NCBI GenBank assembly: GCA_963518955.1
Contig: CAUQKI010000006.1
Span: 1 to 64,000 of the forward strand
DNA: 64,000 bases
DNA from: JABCPE02 sp963518955
GTDB lineage: Bacteria; Bacteroidota; Bacteroidia; Flavobacteriales; Weeksellaceae
Direction of reading: 5' to 3'
Position 1 is the stretch's first letter. Every line of letters begins with the position of its first letter. The position numbers and the translations under genes were made by a program. The notes beneath the pieces were generated by a model. That model was not told the DNA's origin and did not search any database. It worked only from the letters and a program-made list of their open reading frames with translations. Positions 16,031-22,472 of the stretch are shown here, piece by piece.

Positions 16031-16088
16031 AAATTTCATGGAAATTTGCTTTTTTTTAACACCCGCCCTGCATTTGCAGGGCTTTTTT
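16031..16088 (+). terminator. Two consecutive terminator hairpins
   Basis: AAATTTC-atg-GAAATTT (16031-16047) is followed by an eight-T run. A second stem, GCCCTGC/GCAGGGC (about 16065-16082), runs into a six-T tract. Confidence 0.8.
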
Positions 16089-16138
16089 ATTATAACTTAT
16101 TGATTATTAGTAAGTTTTGTTTAAGAATGTTATAGTTT

Positions 16139-16519
16139 TTAATGTTGCCAACATCTTCCTCCTCCAGAAACTCTTCTTGAACAAGTGCCACCTTTTTTAG
16201 TTAATGCTCCACAGATGCCTGATGAATAAGAATGTCTATAACTACTACTTGAATTATAAGAAGCTCTTTTTTTAGAATTTGTTGTTTTAAATTTAACAAT
16301 AGATAAATTTTTATTAGAAGTTTTAGTGGTCTTATTTCCTTTGTAGGAGTTATATTTTACAGTTTTATGGTTTTTGACTGTAGGTTTGTAATTCCTTTCT
16401 CTGTATTCTAAAGTACGATAGTTTTCTGCAACTATAGTGTCTTCTTTATTATCTTCTTTTTTCTGTGAGTACGCTAAAAACAACATACATGAAAATAAAA
16501 TTGATAAAGTCTTTTTCAT
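16139..16519 (-). CDS. Small secreted protein with a C-terminal Cys/His motif
   Basis: A 126-aa protein with a clear signal peptide (KTLSILFSCMLFLAYSQ). The centre is basic and Ser/Asn/Lys-rich (low complexity). The C-terminus carries CGALTKKGGTCSRRV and ends in GGGRCWQH, a Cys/His cluster of the form C-x9-C-x8-C-x2-H. This resembles the 'CxaxTKkGxxCxRxv..rCwqH' motif found in small Bacteroidota and phage proteins (DUF5763-like), which may bind zinc. The function is not known. It reads on the opposite strand to the Gabija genes and marks the end of the plus-strand block of the island. Confidence 0.7.
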   Translation of the reverse strand: MKKTLSILFSCMLFLAYSQKKEDNKEDTIVAENYRTLEYRERNYKPTVKNHKTVKYNSYKGNKTTKTSNKNLSIVKFKTTNSKKRASYNSSSSYRHSYSSGICGALTKKGGTCSRRVSGGGRCWQH

Positions 16520-16892
16520 AGCTTTTAATTTGAATTATTTATAAATATTTTTGTTTTTACTTCTACTTATATTTTTTTATTGGAAGGACCAAGATAATGA
16601 ATAATTTACTATTTTTTACTAAAAAATCAGAAGTTTATTCCTATAGATTTTTATTAAATTACTCTATTTCAGCATCTGTGAGTTGTTCCCACTCGCCATA
16701 CTTTATAAGCCAAATTATTTTCTTTCATATAAGCCCACCCCCTTACAATAACATCCAAAAATCTTATACCTAGTTAAACTCCAATATTACATATGCTTAC
16801 CCTGCATTCCTAACACAAATAAATTCTTTACCCAAAGTAAAAGAAATCGCATACCTTGCTTCCAATAAATTACAACTTAAGTCAAACTCATG
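16520..16892. other. Gene-free interval with a short coding remnant
   Basis: No complete gene is visible in these 373 bases. A minus-strand reading frame at about 16659-16730 encodes an 18-residue tail, IWLIKYGEWEQLTDAEIE, ending at a TAA. It looks like the genuine C-terminal end of a lost gene, because its upstream frame is closed by a TGA. The rest is AT-rich without repeats or hairpins I would support. Confidence 0.4.
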
Positions 16893-17255
16893 TTATTTAA
16901 TTCTTTCTCCCTTGAAAAAAAGATAAATGATAATCATTCCTGTACTGGTTATACTCACAAATAGATAAAGAACTTTCTCATCTATTTTTTCAACAAAAAT
17001 TGAGTAAAATACTACATAAAACAATCCTAAAAAACCAACTATTAAACTCAATCCACCTATTTTATAGATAACACTTGAAAATCTGATTTTACTAAAAAGC
17101 ATTCCCAAAATAGGGATAGAAACACTATATAAAATTACAAACCCAAACTCAGAAATTAGTGCATAAGAAAAAACTAAAACCCCTAAAACTGCATTCACTC
17201 CACAAACAGCAAGGAAGATAAGAAGCATCAATAACAAAGATTGCATATTTTTCAT
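16893..17255 (-). CDS. Hypothetical four-helix membrane protein
   Basis: A 120-aa protein with hydrophobic segments at about residues 5-25, 30-55, 65-88 and 96-115, and a short cytoplasmic-looking basic tail (FFKGERIK). The family is not recognised. It reads against the sigma factor region and lies about 110 nt from the adjacent tRNA. No partner gene is obvious. It may belong to the right end of the accessory region (inference). Confidence 0.55.
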   Translation of the reverse strand: MKNMQSLLLMLLIFLAVCGVNAVLGVLVFSYALISEFGFVILYSVSIPILGMLFSKIRFSSVIYKIGGLSLIVGFLGLFYVVFYSIFVEKIDEKVLYLFVSITSTGMIIIYLFFKGERIK

Positions 17256-17318
17256 ACTTCTAAATTAAGAAATTATTTTCTATTTTATGAAACAAATTGC
17301 TTTATACTCAATAATATA

Positions 17319-17355
17319 TCAAAAAACACTTTCAAATTTTCTTTGAAAGTGTTTT
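17319..17355 (-). terminator. Terminator after the CAT-anticodon tRNA
   Basis: AAAACACTTTCAAA (17323-17336) and TTTGAAAGTGTTTT (17342-17355) form a perfect 14-bp stem with a 5-nt loop. On the minus strand it ends in a T tract immediately after the tRNA. Confidence 0.85.
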
Positions 17356-17363
17356 ATAAAGTG

Positions 17364-17437
17364 TGGCCCCACTTGGGCTCGAACCAAGGACTTGCTGATT
17401 ATGAGTCAGCTACTCTAACCAACTGAGTTATAGGGCC
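17364..17437 (-). tRNA. tRNA with anticodon CAT (elongator Met or Ile2)
   Basis: Minus-strand cloverleaf: acceptor stem GGCCCTA/TGGGGCC, D-arm AACTCAGTTGGTTAGAGT, anticodon stem GCTGA/TCAGC with loop CTCATAA and anticodon CAT (17401-17403), and a T-arm with GGTTCGAGCC. The discriminator is A73. The 'GACTCATAATC' anticodon arm and the GGCCC acceptor are seen in Ile2 (lysidine-modified) as well as elongator Met tRNAs. I cannot separate these from sequence alone. It marks the right border of the accessory region. Confidence 0.95.
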
Positions 17438-17630
17438 AAAGGATATTATCCTTAACAATTGGTTTGCAAATATAAATAAAAATCGTAGAACAGCAAAACA
17501 AAATCTGCATTTTTATTTCAAAAAATTTATAAAATACTGTTAATCAACAATTATATTATGAATTAAAATTGAAAATTATCATTTTTATTACAATACAAGC
17601 CAAAAATCATTAAAAATGCAATCTTTTTAT

Positions 17631-17638
17631 TATATTTG
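17631..17638 (+). promoter_or_regulatory. -7 promoter box of the sigma factor operon
   Basis: TATATTTG matches TAnnTTTG. It ends only 8 nt before the ATG at 17647, so the transcript would be almost leaderless. Confidence 0.6.
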
Positions 17639-17646
17639 TCTCAAAT

Positions 17647-18198
17647 ATGTTTTTTTTGAAGGATAAAGAATTAGTTGATACCATTACTCAAATCCAAAGT
17701 GGGAGCCAAAAAGCACAGACCAAGCTAATTAACTATTTTTGGGATGATGTTTTCAGTTTTGTATTGAAAAAAGTGCAGGACAGAACCATCGCAGATGAGC
17801 TTACGGTGGCTGTTTTCGCGAAGATATTAACTAAACTGAACCTTTATGATGAGAATTTTCAGTTTAAGACTTGGATTTTGACCATCGCACAAAATTCAGT
17901 AATAGACTATTGGCGGAAAAAATCAAGAGAGGAAGTCTTTACGGATGATTTTAAAGATGTTAAAAATGAATTTGAAAAATCTCCAGAGGAATTATTGATT
18001 TCAAAACAGCAGCAACAGCATATCATCAGCACTATTGCTTCCATGGATGCCCAATACAGGAAAATCATAGAACTGAGATTCTTCGAGGAAAAAAGCATAA
18101 AAGAAATTGCAGAAACTCTGAATATTTCGGTTGCAAATACGAAAGTGAGAATAATGAGAGCAAAAAAAATATTAGCCGAATTATTAAAAAACGAATAA
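17647..18198 (+). CDS. ECF-type RNA polymerase sigma factor
   Basis: A 183-aa sigma-70-family extracytoplasmic-function protein. Region 2 spans about residues 22-92: the helix 2.1-2.2 stretch ends in FVLKKVQDRTIADELTVAVF, and region 2.4 contains FKTWILTIAQNSVIDYWRKK. Region 4 (about 125-183) has the HTH segment IKEIAETLNISVANTKVRIM, which recognises the -35 region. No anti-sigma gene follows. The next gene, lipA, starts 7 nt later, so both are probably on one transcript. The promoter box is placed almost at the start codon. Confidence 0.88.
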   Translation: MFFLKDKELVDTITQIQSGSQKAQTKLINYFWDDVFSFVLKKVQDRTIADELTVAVFAKILTKLNLYDENFQFKTWILTIAQNSVIDYWRKKSREEVFTDDFKDVKNEFEKSPEELLISKQQQQHIISTIASMDAQYRKIIELRFFEEKSIKEIAETLNISVANTKVRIMRAKKILAELLKNE

Positions 18199-18205
18199 AA
18201 AAACT

Positions 18206-19078
18206 ATGGACAAAGAGGTTTCCGAAACAAACACTATAACTAATAAACCCAAGTGGATAAGGGTAAAACTCCCAACGGGAAAAAACTACCGAGAACTCCG
18301 CTCATTGGTTGATAAATATAAGCTGAACACCATCTGCCAAAGCGGTTCCTGCCCAAATATGGGAGACTGCTGGGGCGAAGGAACGGCTACCTTTATGATT
18401 TTAGGGAATATATGCACTCGTTCGTGTGGTTTTTGTGGAGTAAAGACTGGGAAGCCACTAGATGTAAACTGGGAAGAGCCAGAAAAAATAGCCCGTTCCA
18501 TCAAACTAATGAAAATAAAACACGCTGTCATCACCTCCGTAGACAGAGATGATTTGAAGGATATGGGCTCTATCCTTTGGGCAGAAACGGTGAATGCTGT
18601 GAGGAGAATTTCTCCTGAAACCACACTAGAAACACTTATTCCTGATTTTCAAGGAATTACAAGACACCTTGACAGAATGATAGAAGTGGCGCCAGAAGTC
18701 ATTTCGCACAATATGGAAACCGTGAAAAGACTGACACGAGAAGTGAGAATTCAGGCTAAATATGAAAGAAGCCTAGATGTACTAAAATACCTCAAAGACT
18801 CAGGACAACGAAGAACAAAAACAGGAATAATGCTGGGGCTGGGCGAAGAAAGAGATGAAGTTTTCCAGACCATAGAAGATATCAAAAATGCTAATGTGGA
18901 TGTAATCACCATTGGGCAGTATCTACAGCCAAGTAAAAAACATCTGCCTGTGAAAAGATTTATCCCATTGGAAGAGTTCGAAGAGTATAGAATTTTCGCG
19001 GAAAATCTGGGATTCAGGCATGTAGAGAGTTCGCCTCTTACAAGAAGCTCTTACAGGGCAGAAAGACATATTTTATAA
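18206..19078 (+). CDS. lipA: Lipoyl synthase
   Basis: Radical SAM enzyme that inserts two sulfur atoms into octanoyl side chains of lipoyl-dependent complexes. The auxiliary iron-sulfur cluster is bound by C44, C49 and C55 in ICQSGSCPNMGDCW. The radical SAM cluster is bound by C70, C74 and C77 in CTRSCGFC. The conserved C-terminal motif SSYRAE is present (SPLTRSSYRAERHI). The length of 290 aa is standard. It follows the ECF sigma gene by 7 nt. The pairing is an operon feature of this genome and has no obvious functional reason. Confidence 0.96.
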   Translation: MDKEVSETNTITNKPKWIRVKLPTGKNYRELRSLVDKYKLNTICQSGSCPNMGDCWGEGTATFMILGNICTRSCGFCGVKTGKPLDVNWEEPEKIARSIKLMKIKHAVITSVDRDDLKDMGSILWAETVNAVRRISPETTLETLIPDFQGITRHLDRMIEVAPEVISHNMETVKRLTREVRIQAKYERSLDVLKYLKDSGQRRTKTGIMLGLGEERDEVFQTIEDIKNANVDVITIGQYLQPSKKHLPVKRFIPLEEFEEYRIFAENLGFRHVESSPLTRSSYRAERHIL

Positions 19079-19108
19079 CTAAATAATAATTAACTTAAAT
19101 TTTATATT

Positions 19109-21202
19109 ATGAAAATTACATCATTAGGCATTTCGCTTTTAGCAGGAGCTTATTTCCTTACTTCCTGCTCCACGCAGAAAAATACAGCCGAAACAAAAAC
19201 AGTAGAAGTAAAAAAAGAAGAAAACCACGCTCATGCCCAGCAGCATGACCATGGGATTGCTCTTGATTTAATGGATACTTCCGTGCGTCCGCAAGATGAT
19301 TTTTACAACTATGTAAATGGCGGATGGATGAAAACTGCCGTAATTCCTGCTGACAAATCTACTTGGGGTTCTTTCCAAGAATTGAGAGAAAAAACGGATG
19401 AAAATTCACTAAAAATCCTAAAAAACATCCTTTCTGAAAACTACCAAAAAGGAACTGAAGGACAGCAGATTCAGGATTTGTATGCTACATACATGGATAT
19501 GGACAAGCGTAACGCAGACGGCATCAAACCTATCGAAAAGGATTTAGAAGAGATAAACTCTATCAGAAACCTAAAAGACCTTCAAAATTACCTTATAGGA
19601 GCAGTAAGAACTGGCGACAACCCGCTATACGGATGGAGCGTTTATACAGACCTGAAAAACTCTAAAATGAACGCTGTTTATCTTGGTGGGCCTCGTTTAG
19701 GTTTAGGAAAAGATTATTACCAAAAAGAAAATGAAGCGAACACAAAAACTATCGCTGAATACAAGAAATATGTGGCTTCTCTATTGCAGATTTTAGGCTA
19801 CAAAAATGCTGATGCTACGGCGCAGAAAATTGTAGATTTTGAAAAAAGTCTAGCAAAAACTATCCTAACCAACGAGGAAGGAAGAGATGCTAACAAGCGA
19901 TACAATCCAAAAACTACGGCTGAACTTTCTAAATTAGTGAAAAATGTAAATTTGGCTAACTATCTGAAAGAAGCAGGAGTAAACACAGACCGAGTGATTC
20001 TATCCGAGCTGAAATATTACCAAAACCTTGATAAATTCATCAATAGTAATAATATTGCTCTAATTAAAGATTATCTAAAACTTCGCCTTCTTTCTGGAAG
20101 TGCATCGAGCCTTGACCAGAGATTGGATAAAATCAACTTTGATTTTTACAGCAAATATCTACAAGGACAGAAAGAGCAAAGAGCTATGGACAAGAGAGCT
20201 CTTAGCCTAATCAACGGCGTTCTTGGTGAAGCTTTCGGAAAATTGTATGTTCAAAAATACTTCTCTCCAGAGGCTAAACAAGAAATGGAAATCCTAATTG
20301 GCTACCTGAAAAAGGCTTACCACAAGCACATCAGCGAACTAGAATGGATGTCCAGCGAAACAAAAACTAAAGCACTAGACAAGCTACACAAATTCTCTGT
20401 AAAAGTAGCCTACCCGAATAAATGGGAAGATTACTCTAAACTCGTAGTAGAATCGCCTAAAAATGGGGCTTCGCTTTATTCTAACTTAAAAAATGTAGCT
20501 GAATGGAGCTACGAGAAAAGCCTAGAAAAAGTAGGAAAACCTGTAGATAAAGAAAAATGGGGGATGCCACCTCAAACGGTGAACGCCTACTACAGCCCTA
20601 CGAACAACGAAATCGTATTCCCTGCGGCTATTCTACAAGCACCTTTCTTTGATTTCAAAGCTGACCCAGCGGTGAATTTCGGAGGAATAGGAGCAGTTAT
20701 CGGACACGAGATTTCTCACGGATTCGATGATGGAGGAGCTCGTTTCGATGGAGATGGAAACCTCAACAACTGGTGGACAGAGCAAGACCGTAAGAATTTT
20801 GACATCAAAGTAAAACAACTTGCAGAGCAGTACAGCAAATACGAACCTGTAAAAGGAAGTTTCGTGAATGGTGTATTTACCAGCGGTGAAAACATCGCGG
20901 ATTTAGGTGGTGTTGCTATCGCCTACGATGCCCTTCAAATGTACCTGAAAGAAAGAAAAAATCCAGGTGTCATCAGTGGTTATACCCAAGAGCAAAGATT
21001 TTTCCTAAGCTGGGCTACTATCTGGAGAACTAAATCTACAGAGCAGTACCTCATCAACCAAGTGAAAACAGACCCGCACTCACCAGGGTTCTACAGAGCT
21101 TTTGCTCCACTTACCAATGTAGATGCTTTCTACAAGGCATTTAATGTAAAAGAAGGAGACAAACTCTATAAAAAACCAGAAAACAGAATCAAAATCTGGT
21201 AA
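19109..21202 (+). CDS. M13-family zinc metallopeptidase (PepO/neprilysin-like lipoprotein)
   Basis: Periplasmic lipid-anchored metalloendopeptidase that cleaves peptides. The lipoprotein signal ends LTSC (Cys20). The M13 N-terminal domain begins at about residue 50 with DLMDTSVRPQDDFYNYVNGGW. The zinc site is GHEISHGFDDGGARFD: His533 and His537 bind zinc and Glu534 is catalytic. The third ligand is Glu594 in ENIADLGG. The upstream substrate-binding motif NAYY is present. The length of 697 aa is normal. A terminator follows the stop. It has its own leader 30 nt after lipA. Confidence 0.95.
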   Translation: MKITSLGISLLAGAYFLTSCSTQKNTAETKTVEVKKEENHAHAQQHDHGIALDLMDTSVRPQDDFYNYVNGGWMKTAVIPADKSTWGSFQELREKTDENSLKILKNILSENYQKGTEGQQIQDLYATYMDMDKRNADGIKPIEKDLEEINSIRNLKDLQNYLIGAVRTGDNPLYGWSVYTDLKNSKMNAVYLGGPRLGLGKDYYQKENEANTKTIAEYKKYVASLLQILGYKNADATAQKIVDFEKSLAKTILTNEEGRDANKRYNPKTTAELSKLVKNVNLANYLKEAGVNTDRVILSELKYYQNLDKFINSNNIALIKDYLKLRLLSGSASSLDQRLDKINFDFYSKYLQGQKEQRAMDKRALSLINGVLGEAFGKLYVQKYFSPEAKQEMEILIGYLKKAYHKHISELEWMSSETKTKALDKLHKFSVKVAYPNKWEDYSKLVVESPKNGASLYSNLKNVAEWSYEKSLEKVGKPVDKEKWGMPPQTVNAYYSPTNNEIVFPAAILQAPFFDFKADPAVNFGGIGAVIGHEISHGFDDGGARFDGDGNLNNWWTEQDRKNFDIKVKQLAEQYSKYEPVKGSFVNGVFTSGENIADLGGVAIAYDALQMYLKERKNPGVISGYTQEQRFFLSWATIWRTKSTEQYLINQVKTDPHSPGFYRAFAPLTNVDAFYKAFNVKEGDKLYKKPENRIKIW

Positions 21203-21211
21203 GAAAACCAT

Positions 21212-21246
21212 AAAAAATCCATCGCATTTCGTGATGGATTTTTTAT
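21212..21246 (+). terminator. Terminator after the M13 peptidase
   Basis: AAAAAATCCATC (21212-21223) and GATGGATTTTTT (21233-21244) form a 12-bp stem with a 9-nt loop. Confidence 0.85.
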
Positions 21247-21316
21247 CTATCTATCTCTTCCCATTTATTCGGACTGCTTTTTTTAAAATTTATCGTAAAT
21301 TAAATGATTAGAAATT

Positions 21317-21700
21317 TTATTTTTCATTTCTCAATGAATACCAAATATACAGATGAAAACCAATATAAAAAAACATTGAACATCCTAATAATAACGATAT
21401 TCTATAAGGATACACCGATATTGATGGATACCACCAAAACATAAAATATATCAGAAATATTAAGGACAGAAACAGCATCCTAATCGCCTTATTACCAATC
21501 ATCAACCAAATAAAAGCCGATAAAACCAAAACAATGCTGAAAACAAATTTATTATAATATACTGCTATCCCAAAAGCAATATCCCTTCTCGCTGGGAAAT
21601 AACTATTTAAAAAACTCAAAACCAGCTCCTGCAAGACAATATATAATATTATCGCAAAAACCGATAATATACATAGCCGAAGCCAATTATTTTTCATCAT
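21317..21700 (-). CDS. Hypothetical membrane protein
   Basis: A 127-aa protein with four likely membrane segments (about residues 7-29, 45-67, 70-88 and 96-120) separated by short charged loops. The family is not recognised. It is transcribed against the M13 gene and is followed upstream (176 nt) by another small membrane gene on the same strand, with a repeat tract between them. They could form a loose pair, but this is not shown. Confidence 0.5.
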   Translation of the reverse strand: MMKNNWLRLCILSVFAIILYIVLQELVLSFLNSYFPARRDIAFGIAVYYNKFVFSIVLVLSAFIWLMIGNKAIRMLFLSLIFLIYFMFWWYPSISVYPYRISLLLGCSMFFYIGFHLYIWYSLRNEK

Positions 21701-21770
21701 TCTTCGCAGTTTTTAAAATCTTATTTTTTCTTTCCAAAGGTAGTAAAATTTCCCTCCTTATGGAAATTTT

Positions 21771-21835
21771 ACTCCGTAAGCCTCCAAGTTTTTCTCCGTA
21801 AGCCTTGAGAAAAATCTCCGTAAGCCTCAAAGAAA
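21771..21835 (+). repeat. Degenerate direct repeats with core CTCCGTAAGCCT
   Basis: CTCCGTAAGCCT occurs three times between about 21772 and 21830 (spacing about 22-27 nt), followed by the weaker copy TTTCTGTAACT. The repeats lie in the 176-nt gap between two small minus-strand membrane genes. No frame is continuously open through them. They may be slippage products or the decayed end of the upstream gene. Confidence 0.55.
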
Positions 21836-21876
21836 ATTTCTGTAACTATGCAGATTTCATTACCACAGAAAGTTTC

Positions 21877-22377
21877 TCACTTCTTAGGAGTTATCCTATA
21901 TCGCCGAATAACATAGGTATCTAAAACGGAACGGCTATATTCCAATTCTACCTCATAATTCTGTATTATGTCTTCCCTGTCTAACCGCTGGTGATTTCTA
22001 TATCCCAAACTATACCGCTGATTATGAAAGTAAAAATAAACCGAGTTTCTTCGCCCTGATACAAAGTTATAGACAGGACATCTCATTATAGACACATCTT
22101 TATCGGCTGCCTTTTTAATATAAAACAGAAAACCTATTCTTATCACTAAAAATAAAGCAAAAGCTATTGCCAATGAACTTAAAAACTCCATTCCAAAACT
22201 ATACCCTGCTTTTTTCCTATTAGAAAAATGGAAATATCCCAAAGTAACAGCCAGCGAACCAGCATACAACAAAACATTTACACGAAAAGGAAAGTTTAAT
22301 ATTTTCTCATCTTCCCCAGCGTAAAAACCCAGTAATACAGCGCCTATTATATAAAATACTTTTTTGTTTTTTATCAT
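21877..22377 (-). CDS. Hypothetical membrane protein
   Basis: I use the ATG at 22377 (166 aa). A longer frame to 22524 would overlap the uvrA promoter and coding start and is unlikely. Three or four hydrophobic segments (KVFYIIGAVLLGFY, VNVLLYAGSLAVTLGYFHF, and FLSSLAIAFALFLVIRIGFLF) precede a soluble C-terminal region of about 60 residues that is rich in Arg and Tyr (YFYFHNQRYSLGYRNHQRLD). The family is not recognised. It is divergent from uvrA. Confidence 0.5.
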   Translation of the reverse strand: MIKNKKVFYIIGAVLLGFYAGEDEKILNFPFRVNVLLYAGSLAVTLGYFHFSNRKKAGYSFGMEFLSSLAIAFALFLVIRIGFLFYIKKAADKDVSIMRCPVYNFVSGRRNSVYFYFHNQRYSLGYRNHQRLDREDIIQNYEVELEYSRSVLDTYVIRRYRITPKK

Positions 22378-22430
22378 TTTTGTTAAATCATTCCCACCAA
22401 AGATAATTAAATTTTCATCGCAGAGTAGCA

Positions 22431-22449
22431 TAATTTTGTTGTAAATTTG
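22431..22449 (+). promoter_or_regulatory. Two -7 promoter boxes before uvrA
   Basis: TAATTTTG (22431-22438) and TAAATTTG (22442-22449) both match TAnnTTTG and lie 24-35 nt before the ATG at 22473. Confidence 0.55.
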
Positions 22450-22472
22450 TAGGATTATTAAATCTAATAAGA

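Noticed and set aside
3670..17437. Direct repeat of the tRNA-Arg 3' end as an attachment site
   Set aside because: No second copy of the T-arm and acceptor end was seen in the island, so no attL/attR pair is claimed.
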